Part shown: positions 42,174-50,056 of the stretch, in pieces
Layout of the letters: every line of letters starts with the position of its first letter
How positions within the stretch are numbered: position 1 is the first letter of the stretch
NCBI RefSeq assembly: GCF_016464385.1
Contig: NZ_JADMLH010000005.1
Span: 186,001-250,000, forward strand
Reading direction: 5' to 3'
Origin: Nucisporomicrobium flavum
Lineage (GTDB): Bacteria > Actinomycetota > Actinomycetes > Mycobacteriales > Micromonosporaceae
Length of the DNA: 64,000 bases
Notes under the pieces: generated by a model
The model's input: only the letters and a program-made list of their open reading frames with translations
The model's database searches: none
What the model was told of the DNA's origin: nothing
Translations under genes and position numbers: made by a program

Positions 42174-42755
42174 GTGACTGCGAGTCCCGTGCACCAGCAA
42201 TCTTCACGCGCCCAGGGCTGTCTGCGGTGTCACCATGCGGACCAGTCAGTAAGCGTGGCGGCCGTCGTACGTGAAGGCCGCCGCACCGGCGTGGCTCGCG
42301 GCAGCATGCCTGGCCGGTTCGGTTACGACGTGCCGATCGAAGCCCGTGTCGAGCTCACGACCGCGCTGGCTCGCGCCTTAACTCCACCGATGAAGCCGCG
42401 CTCCGTGACCAAGCCGGCCATTGCCTTCAGCGTTTCAGGTGCCCTGGCGTTGTGGGACCTCCAACTAGCGGTCCTGAACCCGGTTGATGGCACGGCGTGG
42501 TTCGGCCTTTTGTTCTTCAGCATCGTTGCGCTCGGAAGTGGGTGGCTTCTGCGCGCTCGTCACCGAGACCTTCAGGTCACGGGTCCGGTGGTCAACGATG
42601 CATGGACTCTGTGGCGGCGGTCGTGGTACTGCCGCCGGTGCGGTGTCGTCAGCGTCTACACACCCGGTGGAGCGACTGTCGTGAACGTACAGGGGTTCAC
42701 TTCTGCGCTCATGGACTTGGCGCGCCAGGGGCGCCGAACCAGCCTCCGGGCTTGA
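42174..42755 (+). CDS. Membrane protein with paired CxxC zinc-ribbon motifs
   Basis: 193 residues. I chose the GTG at 42174, 7 nt after GGAGG; another GTG two codons earlier is too close to that site. A first C-L-R-C pair lies near residue 18 (GCLRCHH) and a second, C-R-R-C, near 156 (YCRRCGVVSVYTPGG), which could form a zinc ribbon across two hydrophobic segments (AIAFSVSGALALWDLQLAVL and AWFGLLFFSIVALGSGWLL). Function unknown. It is carried by the accessory region next to the integrase. Confidence 0.65.
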   Translation: MTASPVHQQSSRAQGCLRCHHADQSVSVAAVVREGRRTGVARGSMPGRFGYDVPIEARVELTTALARALTPPMKPRSVTKPAIAFSVSGALALWDLQLAVLNPVDGTAWFGLLFFSIVALGSGWLLRARHRDLQVTGPVVNDAWTLWRRSWYCRRCGVVSVYTPGGATVVNVQGFTSALMDLARQGRRTSLRA

Positions 42756-42933
42756 AGCACGTCGAATCCCGGCTACCGAAGGCGGAGCCGTTCATGCGCG
42801 GCCCGGGGGTATCAAGTAAGCGGGTCGGCCGTCTTCAGGGATCGGTACGACGCTAGACTAATCACGACTCCCGCAATGTCCCTAATTTGTTGGGAATTTG
42901 ACGCAACGGCGACTCCAGTCAGGAGTGAAGGTT

Positions 42934-43278
42934 ATGGCTCGGCAAGTTGTCACCACACTGATCGACGACATGGACGGCAGCCAAGCCGACCGCACCGTCG
43001 AGTTCGGCTTAGACGGCGTCCGCTACACCATCGACTTGTCGGAGAAGAACGCCGGGAAGTTGCGCAAAGCCCTCGATGTCTACCTCGCTGCGGCCACGCG
43101 GGTAGGTCGCGCAGACCTAGACCGGCGCAAAGGGCGCGGTTCGCACGCGACAACGGTGGTCTCTGAGCGGGAGCGTAACCGGGCAATCCGACAGTGGGCG
43201 CTTGCCAACGGCCATGATGTGTCGGAGCGAGGGCGTATTTCAGCGGCAGTTGTAGAGGCGTACGACGCTGCCCACTGA
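42934..43278 (+). CDS. lsr2: Lsr2-family nucleoid-associated xenogeneic silencer
   Basis: 114 residues, with GAAGG and an upstream AGGAG. The N-terminal dimerisation domain is MARQVVTTLIDDMDGSQADRTVEFGLDGVRYTIDLSEKNAGKLRKAL, a close match to Lsr2 (D-D-x-D-G, F-x-L-D-G-V-x-Y-x-I-D-L-S-x-K-N-A). The C-terminal DNA-binding domain has IRQWALANGHDVSERGRISAAVVEAYDAA with the minor-groove R-G-R motif. Lsr2 silences AT-rich foreign DNA. Being on the accessory region, it may be an element-encoded paralogue that moderates host or element expression. Confidence 0.92.
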   Translation: MARQVVTTLIDDMDGSQADRTVEFGLDGVRYTIDLSEKNAGKLRKALDVYLAAATRVGRADLDRRKGRGSHATTVVSERERNRAIRQWALANGHDVSERGRISAAVVEAYDAAH

Positions 43279-43734
43279 CGTCGCGAAGCCGGTATGAGCG
43301 ACCGCGTGGGATCGTTGTCTCCCTGAGCACAGGTTGCAACTGGCGTGCGTGGGCGCCTGCATGCGACAGCTTTGCGACCGCCCAGGCCTAGCCCGGAGTT
43401 AACGCTTCGTCGTGGGCATCCGGCGGTGCGCAAGCGCCGCCCAGCATTCGCGCACATCCGGCCGGCCGCGCGTCGCTGCGGACGCAATGGGCACTCGCCA
43501 GCCTGACCGCGCTCCAAGCCGCCGGCCGCACTCCGAACTTCCGGTTAGGCGGATGCATATCCGAGACAGCCAGCGCCCCGACTAGTGATCGACTCTTGAC
43601 GATGACATCGCCAGTCGAGGAGTAGATCCGCCGTGGCGGCAGCACGAGCAGGACGGCGGCGACTTCGAGCAAGAGGGCGATGGCAGTGCTATCGGCCAGC
43701 ACATCCGGGCATTCCGGTCTGATCGTCAGTGCGC
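43279..43734. other. Intergenic stretch without recognisable genes
   Basis: 456 nt between the convergent Lsr2 and PD-(D/E)XK genes. Short frames on both strands have no ribosome site and no recognisable protein. No strong hairpin seen. Confidence 0.5.
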
Positions 43735-45162
43735 TTACTTGTCGAGGAGACGGATGATCATCGCGGTTCCGTCTTCTCCTACGGAGAAGACATCACCCGG
43801 GGGTGGTCGTCGCCGGGCAGTCCACCATCGGCGCAATCTGCTCGCGTTGTTGAGGTATCCGCGCAGGTCTCCGTCGGCGAGCCGGCGGTGTAGCCGGCGT
43901 TCGACTCCGCGGAAGACCTCAAGTCGGCGGCCGTCGGCAATCGGCATGGAGTAGGTCGTCCCTTCGAGGACGGGACCGCCTCCGGGCATTCGGATCTTTC
44001 TGCCGATGGTGTCGGCCCACTCCAACGGGAATGGCAACGCGTCGTCGGGTTGACCGATCTGGCGTAGGGTTCCGTATCCGGCCGCGGCGGAGCGATCACC
44101 GGCGAACATCAATACGGACGCTGCGGTGGTTCGACTGAGGACCTGCGCTAGCCATCTTTTGCGGTCCTCCGGGATGTTGTAGGGCGGCGGGGGCACCTGC
44201 GCCGGTTCTTCGAGCACCTCGGGGACAGTGCCCGTTCCACGCGTCTCTCCGGGGCCGGGCTGCGGGCTTTGTTGAGTGAGCGTCGTTACTGGGTGGGTCT
44301 CGTTACGAGCCCACTGTTCCTGCGCCGGCGGCTCAGTGAGTAGTTGTGCGTATGCCTCGTCCTCGCCGCTCCAGAGCTCGACATCTCCGGGTGGGTCGAG
44401 CGCAAATGACTCGATGCGGCGTTCTGTCAACCGTGAGGCGATCATGAGCCCGTACAGTGGGTGGTTGCCGACCGCGACGGTCCCGACCTGCAGGCACGCG
44501 TCGCCGAGCTGCTTGATCACGTCTCCCGGGGGCCCGTGGGTGCCTTTGCATTCCAGGACGACTACCCGTAGTCCGGCGCGCCCGTCGGCGCGGTGTCGTC
44601 CGATGAGGAAGTAGTCGGGGCGTTTCTTCGTGCCCGGTTCGTTGCGAACATCGTCGCTGACGTCGTCGATGAATCCGGCTTTGAGAGCGACGTCGGCGTC
44701 GACGGCGTCGAAGTGCCACCTCGGGTACTTCTTTGCGAGCACGGCGCGAGCGACCACCAGCGCCAAGCCGATCCCTAGTTGTTCGGACTGTGCGACCTTA
44801 TGGTGGTGTACGACCGCTTCGGCGGCGTTCTTGCTGAGACGCAGCTGTCCGCACGGGCTGTCCAGGGTGGCGCAGTACCTCACGTGCGCCCAGTGCCGGG
44901 CGACCGGTACGAACGGCGAGTCGGTGAGGAAGGTGGTCGCCACGCTAAGTTCCCGCAGTATGTCTGCCGGTCGCGTGTGAAGGATCGGATCAACTTCGAC
45001 TGGGCTGGGCGCTTTCAGATAGACGATGGAGGAGGTTTCCGCCTTAGCTTCCTTGGCACGTGTGTAGACCTCCGCCGCCAAAGATGCCGTCGATGACACT
45101 GGCAAACGGGCTGGTCTGTTGAGTGACCGCAGGACCCATCCGATGTCCAAGACGACCTCCAT
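43735..45162 (-). CDS. Stand-alone PD-(D/E)XK nuclease-like protein (candidate defence gene)
   Basis: 475 residues, beginning MEVVLDIGWVLRSLNRP. The core at residues 125-210 fits a restriction-endonuclease fold: an acidic helix A-Q-S-E128-Q-L-G-I-G-L-A, the strand K-R-P-D183-Y-F-L-I, and the strand V-V-L-E204-C-K206-G-T-H-G. A helical region follows, then a Pro-rich linker (about 300-335) and a C-terminal domain of 130 residues without a known motif. No methylase, helicase or second subunit is adjacent, so it is not a conventional R-M gene. A role against phage or plasmid DNA is an inference from fold and genomic setting. Confidence 0.72.
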   Translation of the reverse strand: MEVVLDIGWVLRSLNRPARLPVSSTASLAAEVYTRAKEAKAETSSIVYLKAPSPVEVDPILHTRPADILRELSVATTFLTDSPFVPVARHWAHVRYCATLDSPCGQLRLSKNAAEAVVHHHKVAQSEQLGIGLALVVARAVLAKKYPRWHFDAVDADVALKAGFIDDVSDDVRNEPGTKKRPDYFLIGRHRADGRAGLRVVVLECKGTHGPPGDVIKQLGDACLQVGTVAVGNHPLYGLMIASRLTERRIESFALDPPGDVELWSGEDEAYAQLLTEPPAQEQWARNETHPVTTLTQQSPQPGPGETRGTGTVPEVLEEPAQVPPPPYNIPEDRKRWLAQVLSRTTAASVLMFAGDRSAAAGYGTLRQIGQPDDALPFPLEWADTIGRKIRMPGGGPVLEGTTYSMPIADGRRLEVFRGVERRLHRRLADGDLRGYLNNASRLRRWWTARRRPPPGDVFSVGEDGTAMIIRLLDK

Positions 45163-45779
45163 CGCTGTCGATGGGCTGCACCTACGCTAAGGAAAAACTT
45201 CCACGAGTGATATGCCAAACACTCCCAGTGACATGAATGAATGCTTCGACATCATCGACTCACTGGCCAGCGTCTAGATCAAATGCGCCCGGCGAGCTCG
45301 GATGGTCGCCCGGAGAGCTGGGATGGGGCCGCGTCTATCAGCGACACCTGCCGCGAGGGCGTCGCCAGCAACGCCAGCATCAGCAGCGCACCACCCGCTA
45401 CGGCTAGCCGGCGCCGTCATCGCTCTCATGCTCCCCGCCGCGGTTATGCCGAGCGATCACCCGCCGTGCTAAGACGGCGCCGATGTCCGGCCACCTCGTC
45501 GACGTCACCGGCTGGCTTCACAAGCTCGACAAAAGGGCCGGCTCTTGCTAACGACAATCGGGCCCTAGCTACTTCGACCTGAAGAAGTAGGTGGCGGTCG
45601 TGTTTGGCGGGTTCGGGTGGTTGGGTTCAGAGGCACGACGGGGCCTTGCGATGGTGTTTATCCGCTGAGGGCGCTGATCTTGGTGAGGTTGTGGGCGAAG
45701 ACGCCGTGTCCGCACCAGATCCGGGCGCCGGCGAGCTACGGCGCGTACTACGTGTGCAGGTCGCCGGCCTGGACATGGC
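45163..45779. other. Degenerate intergenic stretch
   Basis: About 0.6 kb with fragmentary open frames in several registers but no complete gene. It is probably eroded sequence joined to the endonuclease remnant that follows. Confidence 0.4.
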
Positions 45780-46130
45780 CCGCTACACCCGGTTCTCGAT
45801 GCTCACTCCCGACGTGGGCATGGAGTTCGGCGGAAAGCTCTGTGCTGTGTACCGAGACGGGCAGTACCACTACAGCACCGAAAACTACGATCCAGGTGGT
45901 GATCGAGCGGGACGGTGCTAAGCACTACGCCGACGACAGGGTGCTTGCCAACGGTCGCGGCTGTACGCCGCCCGCGTCCCTACGCCGAGCTGATGGCCGA
46001 GGATCCGGCGTTGCGGCTGCGCGGCTACGGGGTGTACCGGATCGGCGGCCATGAGCTGGACGAGCCTACCGTCGAGCAGCGGCTCGACGGTTCTTCGACG
46101 ACCTCGCCCGGCGGCCTGAGCCACCCGGTC
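45780..46130 (+). pseudogene. Endonuclease-like (DUF559/Vsr-type C-terminus) gene in at least four frame fragments
   Basis: Reading successive frames gives a continuous protein-like sequence: RYTRFSMLTPDVGMEFGG.. to HYSTENYD (one frame), IQVVIERDGAKHYADDR (second), PYAELMAEDPALRLRGYGVYR then IGGHELDEPTVEQRLD (third), and FFDDLARR (fourth). The block E-R-D-G-x-x-H-Y-A-D ... Y-A-E-L-M-x-E-D-x-x-L-R-L-x-G-Y-x-V-Y-R-x-G-G-x-E-L resembles the C-terminal nuclease segment of DUF559/Vsr-like proteins. Frameshifts lie near 45890, 45965-45980 and 46088. A decayed gene is the simplest explanation. Confidence 0.55.
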
Positions 46131-46359
46131 ATCGGCCGGGGCGGCCACGGCGTGCGGCCGGGGCCGCGTTGAGGACGTCCACCACGCGCTGCGCCGGTAC
46201 CTTCTCGATCGCGCGGCGCCGCAACCGGTAGTCCAGCACCTTGCCGGTTGCCGCTACTGCCAGTGCGGCCGCCACGAATAGAGCCCACACCCACCACGGC
46301 ATCGACGTGGGAACGAACGCCGCGGCGGTGGCCGCGGCCCAGGTGAACGGTAATTGCAT
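46129..46359 (-). CDS. Small single-pass membrane protein
   Basis: 76 residues from MQLPFTWAAATAAAFVP, with GAGAGGAAAG upstream. Two hydrophobic stretches (TWAAATAAAFV and MPWWVWALFVAAALAVAATG) precede a basic cytoplasmic tail (LDYRLRRRAIEKVPAQRVVD). No family recognised; small membrane proteins of this type are common on actinomycete integrative elements. Confidence 0.6.
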   Translation of the reverse strand: MQLPFTWAAATAAAFVPTSMPWWVWALFVAAALAVAATGKVLDYRLRRRAIEKVPAQRVVDVLNAAPAARRGRPGR

Positions 46360-46589
46360 GATCTTTCCTCTCACAGCCCGGCATCCACACGGCTGCCGAC
46401 ATCGCCCGGCTGGACGACGCATTCCAGTGTCAGGGCTGGTCAGAGGCAGTTGCGCACCCTTGTTGATCTGTGTGGACGCTATGGCGGCCGCAGGAATCCT
46501 GTGGTTTACCGGCGCCAACGTGTGTTATCACTTGCCTTGCGGTGGTTTCGTGTGTCGACCGCTCCCCTGAGTCTCGGAGGAATGCGCCC

Positions 46590-47060
46590 GTGCCGAGGAT
46601 CATCCGGATGCCGAGTTCCGAAGTCGTGCGCCACGGCACCAGGCGCCGGGCGTTCGTCGAAGAGATGTTTCGGCTTTACCGGGCGGCGGGCAGCCCGCCG
46701 CTGCGGGAGATCGAGGAGTGGATCCGGGCTAACGACGAGCTGAAGGGCACCGCGAGCACCGAAACCATCCGGCGGATCCTGCGCGGGCATGTGCCGCCGC
46801 GGTGGCACACCGTCGAGGCGATCGCGTTGGCTTTCTTCGCATCGTCGGACCTGGAGCCTGGGCAGGAGCGCTGGCCCGACAACATGAACGAGCCGTTCAG
46901 CAACATGGACGCCCTCCGGCAGGCCTGGGCGGAGGCGATCGAGGAGGATCCCGTCGCGCCCGACCCGCGGGCCCGCCGAACCTCGAATAACTTCGACGAC
47001 CCGTGGGCGCGGGCCCCCCGGCCAGCCGGTTCGAGCTTCGACGACGAGCCGCCGTTCTGA
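46590..47060 (+). CDS. HTH (XRE-like) protein of the accessory region
   Basis: 156 residues from a GTG start (VPRIIRMPSSEVVRHG) preceded by GGAGGA at 8 nt. Residues 20-75 read AFVEEMFRLYRAAGSPPLREIEEWIRANDELKGTASTETIRRILRGHVPPRWHTVEAIALAF, an XRE-like helix-turn-helix of the kind found at the head of actinomycete NTPase regulators. The rest is acidic and probably flexible (SNNFDDPWARAPRPAGSSFDDEPPF). It may be a stand-alone regulator of the element. Confidence 0.68.
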   Translation: MPRIIRMPSSEVVRHGTRRRAFVEEMFRLYRAAGSPPLREIEEWIRANDELKGTASTETIRRILRGHVPPRWHTVEAIALAFFASSDLEPGQERWPDNMNEPFSNMDALRQAWAEAIEEDPVAPDPRARRTSNNFDDPWARAPRPAGSSFDDEPPF

Positions 47061-47344
47061 CGCGCGCGAGTTCCTCATCATGTGTGTTACCAGCTCCAGT
47101 GCGGTGAGCTTGCTAAGCAGGGCATAGCGCTCGGACATGCGGCATCCGTGTCCACTGGTGACCGACGGGCCCGCAGGACTAAGATGGGTGTTGCGGCAGA
47201 TGCGCCTGCCGGTGTCGAGTACCCGTCGCCCACGTCGATCAGGTACACCGAGGCCAAGGTTCCCACCCGAATCGCGCACTAGTCCCGACGCACGGTCATC
47301 ACGCTGACGGGACGGACGTGGGGCGTCTCGGTACAGGAGAACCG

Positions 47345-48286
47345 GTGACCAGGAACCGTCGCACCAAGGCCAAAGTCCGGCTGCAGCAAACTGTGACCGG
47401 CGCCAGCTATGTCGAAGCCCACCGGCAGATCACCGCCCCCGCGCCCGCCGCGGCGGAGAAGGTGATCGTGCAGCCGCCGCGAGCCGACTGGCACCAGGCC
47501 AAGCAATGCGCCTGGTGGGAAAACCTGCAGGACGAGCATGGGCCGCTGATCGCGCTACGGATCAGCCAGGGGCCGCAGTGGTGGGAGCTCGACGACCTGG
47601 CCCGCGCGGCCGCCGGCGCCTTGCAGATCCGGCCGCCGGAACTCCGCGGGCTGTGGGTCGCGGTCTGGCCCCGGTACTCCGTGACCCGACGCGAATACCT
47701 TCCCGGCATCGCGGCGAACCTCGACCGCGCCGGTGCGCTCGACCGGCTCGAGGTCCGCGAGGTCCCCGACGCCAGCCGATGCAGCCACGCAACCTGCCGT
47801 CGCCGCCGCGGGCTTCCCCCGCTACCGCGCTCCGGGAGGCCCGCAGCCCGCACGCCGGCGTTCGAGCCGCTGCCGTTGCGGGAGCCGGTGGTCGCCTTCG
47901 CCGAGGTCATCGAGGAGCATCCAACGCTCAACGGCGACGGCTTCGGATACGACTACGGCCGACTGTCCCGGGACGAGCGGCGGCAGCAGATCGAACGGCA
48001 CCGGCAGGACCTGATCTCCCGGGAGGAGACCGTCCGGCGGGTGCACGACTGGCTGGTGGTCAACATCGCGCCGATCAAGACCCCCAACACCGGCAGCTAC
48101 GGGCTCAAGCACGTCGCCGAGGACGTGCTCGGGCAGTACATCTCGAACGGAGAGCTGATCACGGCGGCGCTGATGGCAGGGTACCCGATGCGGCACGACC
48201 GTGGGCCCAACGCCGACTTCGCGATGAGCAGCCGCGATGTCGGTCGTCTCCGCGAGCAGCAGGAGCAGGCCAGGCATACACGTTGA
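47345..48286 (+). CDS. Hypothetical accessory-region protein
   Basis: 313 residues from a GTG start (VTRNRRTKAKVRLQQTVTGASYVEAHRQI), AGGAGA upstream. The first 30 residues resemble a conserved short head seen on actinomycete mobile elements. A cysteine pair (SRCSHATCRRRRG) lies mid-protein. The C-terminal part APIKTPNTGSYGLKHVAEDVLGQYISNGELITAALMAGYPM looks like a helical DNA-binding or replication accessory module, but I do not recognise a family. Confidence 0.65.
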   Translation: MTRNRRTKAKVRLQQTVTGASYVEAHRQITAPAPAAAEKVIVQPPRADWHQAKQCAWWENLQDEHGPLIALRISQGPQWWELDDLARAAAGALQIRPPELRGLWVAVWPRYSVTRREYLPGIAANLDRAGALDRLEVREVPDASRCSHATCRRRRGLPPLPRSGRPAARTPAFEPLPLREPVVAFAEVIEEHPTLNGDGFGYDYGRLSRDERRQQIERHRQDLISREETVRRVHDWLVVNIAPIKTPNTGSYGLKHVAEDVLGQYISNGELITAALMAGYPMRHDRGPNADFAMSSRDVGRLREQQEQARHTR

Positions 48287-48318
48287 TGCCGCCGGCGGGC
48301 TGAGGCAGGGCCGCCCGC

Positions 48319-48510
48319 CTGCGGTGGGCCGAGCACGTCACCGGGAGCCCGGCTGACGGCTCGGCCGACCCCTGCGGCGCGTACACGCTCGGCGAGGCAC
48401 TCCCGATGATGCTGGCGTTCCTGCGCCGAGCTCAACAAGAGTTCACCGAGCAGATGCGCCCGCCGCGGCGCCGCCGCTGGCTGCCGGGCGGCCAGCCACC
48501 GCCACCCTGA
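48319..48510 (+). pseudogene. Coding-like remnant without a proper start
   Basis: The frame ending at 48510 reads LRWAEHVTGSPADGSADPCGAYTLGEALPMMLAFLRRAQQEFTEQMRPP, which has protein-like composition. An in-frame stop at 48301 and lack of ATG/GTG/TTG before residue 30 suggest truncation. The family is not recognised. Confidence 0.35.
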
Positions 48511-48578
48511 CCCGCCGGCACCGAGCGCAGAGCGCAGGTGGTCGGGTGACTATAGTCGCAGGTAGAGCAGGGCGACGG

Positions 48579-48761
48579 TTGCAGCTGATGGGTGCCCACG
48601 AGATCCGGGTCCGGCTGGGCGGGGTGAGCCGCCAGCGGGTGTATCAGATCACCAGCCGCCGCTACTTCCCCGCGCCGGCCGCGGACCTGCAGCAGGGCAA
48701 GGTGTGGCTGGCCGAGGACGTCGAAGCGTGGATCGCCGAGCACCGGCCGCCCACTGCCTGA
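48579..48761 (+). CDS. Small AlpA/MerR-like HTH protein (excisionase-like)
   Basis: 60 residues from TTG at 48579 (AGGGCGA upstream) or 57 from ATG at 48588. The sequence MGAHEIRVRLGGVSRQRVYQITSRRYFPAPAADLQQGKVWLAEDVEAWIAEHRP is a typical winged-helix excisionase/AlpA-type protein with the conserved S-R-Q-R-V-Y-Q-x-x-x-R-x-x-F-P-x-P and W-x-x-x-D-V-E-x-W. A -10-like TATAGT inside the palindrome GACTATAGTC lies at 48549-48558. It could direct excision or control of the element. Confidence 0.75.
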   Translation: MQLMGAHEIRVRLGGVSRQRVYQITSRRYFPAPAADLQQGKVWLAEDVEAWIAEHRPPTA

Positions 48762-49348
48762 CCCGCCCGGGAACACCGAGCCGCCTGACAGGGCCAGTCA
48801 GTCGTCGTCCTCGTCTTCGTCGTCGGGTGGCAGGTCGCTGCGCCCCACAGCCGCAACAGGTACCGCTCGATGCCCTCGTAGCGGGCCTGCAAGGCATCGA
48901 TCTGCTCGTCGTCGCCCGTCGCTCCCATCACCTGATGGATCTCGTCCTCCGCCTGCACGGCCCGCTCTCGGCCCCGGTGATAGACGTAGACGGTGTAGCG
49001 GCCGGGCCCGGGCGGCGGGTTGATGCCGTCGATGGCGTTGCCCATCATGTCGCCGACCTGCAGCAGCCTGGTGGGGCAGTCCAACTCCACGCTCACCGGC
49101 CCCGCCCATTCTTCGCCGACCACCGGGGCGGGGACGCTGTCCCAGACCTGCCCGTCGACGCGGACCGCGATCAGGTTCTGCCGGGCGCTGATGTAGACGC
49201 CGTACCCGCTGCTCGCGGCGACGTTGCGGCGGGCCTCGTCCATCGCCGTGCTCGCGCCGACGCCGGCGTCGCAGTCGATGTCGCGCAGCAGCAGCGTGCA
49301 GTAGTCCGGGCGCAGTGTCAGGGTGTGGCTGCTGTGGAGGATCGCCAC
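48662..49348 (-). CDS. Hypothetical protein, C-terminus probably frameshifted
   Basis: 228 residues from a GTG start (VAILHSSHTLTLRPDY), GAGGAG upstream. The segment RPDYCTLLLRDIDCDAGVG and GRYTVYVYHRGRERA suggest a beta-rich fold; no family recognised. After LLRLWGAA the frame continues into low-quality sequence that overlaps the HTH gene by 100 nt, whereas a shift near 48836 would give SDLPPDDEDEDDD and a stop at 48798. I read this as a natural end moved out of frame by an indel or assembly error. Confidence 0.55.
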   Translation of the reverse strand: MAILHSSHTLTLRPDYCTLLLRDIDCDAGVGASTAMDEARRNVAASSGYGVYISARQNLIAVRVDGQVWDSVPAPVVGEEWAGPVSVELDCPTRLLQVGDMMGNAIDGINPPPGPGRYTVYVYHRGRERAVQAEDEIHQVMGATGDDEQIDALQARYEGIERYLLRLWGAATCHPTTKTRTTTDWPCQAARCSRAGQAVGGRCSAIHASTSSASHTLPCCRSAAGAGK

Positions 49349-49402
49349 GCGGATCTCCTCGGGGGATGGTCGAAGGCCGTAGCTCGGCCGTGAAGTCGGG
49401 GG

Positions 49403-49674
49403 TCAGCGGCGGGTGGTCTGCATGTGCGGGCAGCCGCCGCGGGTGTTGGCGGTGAACGCCGAGCCGGTGCGCTCGGCGAGGTTGGTCCAGAACGTGCCGG
49501 CGGTGTCTTAGTGGACGCTGGTGGACCAGCCGAAGCCGCGGTGCCGGCGCCACAGACGCAGCACGGTGCGGGTGCCGATGTCGTAGCCCTGGTACCGCGG
49601 GTCGATCTCGATTTGCGGATGTAGCCCAGCCGGCAGGCGCCGCACAGCTGGTAGTCCATGCTGCTGATGGTCAT
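49403..49674 (-). pseudogene. GNAT-like acetyltransferase remnant
   Basis: Starts as MTISSMDYQLCGACRLGYIRK, then needs a one-base shift near 49612 to continue as IEIDPRYQGYDIGTRTVLRLWRRHRGFGW, where Q-G-Y-D-I-G occupies the acetyl-CoA loop of GNAT enzymes. A nonsense codon (TAA) follows in STSVH-stop, after which the frame continues FWTNLAERTGSAF to a natural stop at 49403. One frameshift and one nonsense mutation indicate a dead gene. Confidence 0.6.
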
Positions 49675-49849
49675 CGCGCCGATCTGGATGGTCGCCTTCT
49701 GCGGGCCCGCGTCGCCGCGCGGGTCGGCAGGGCCGCGCGGGCGCGTACCGTCAACCAGGCCCGGCATAGGGGCCCATCGCAGCACGCGACCGCCGAGAAC
49801 GCCCGGCGCCAAGGGATGCCGGCGTTGCACCGCCCCGGCGGCGCCGTCC

Positions 49850-50040
49850 TGGGCTGCGCGGCTACTGTTCGCCGTTGCCGCCCTGGCCGCCGAGATGGAA
49901 CGCGAGCTGATCCGCGAGCGCACCCTTGACGGGCTACGCGCCGTGGCGGCCGGCCCTCGGCCCTCTCCCCCGGCCGGCTCGACTTCGCCCGGGCCCGGCG
50001 GCGAGTCGGTGACTGCCATCGCCGCGCATCCCGGGCCGCG
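49850..50040 (+). pseudogene. Serine recombinase (resolvase) remnant
   Basis: The plus-strand frame gives RLLFAVAALAAEMERELIRERTLDGLRAVAAG, the conserved E-R-E-L-I-x-E-R-T-x-x-G-L-x-A helix of resolvase/invertase proteins. An HTH-like fragment VGDCHRRASRAAKEP and, in another frame, GESVTAIAAHPGPRRS follow. The catalytic N-terminus is missing and frames change. A dead transposon resolvase. Confidence 0.6.
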
Positions 50041-50056
50041 AAGGAGCCCAGGTTCG

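Noticed and set aside
43735..45162. Classical type II restriction-modification system
   Set aside because: There is no DNA methyltransferase on either side.
45241..45582. Plus-strand 113-codon open frame
   Set aside because: Low-complexity translation without a ribosome site, in a degenerate stretch.
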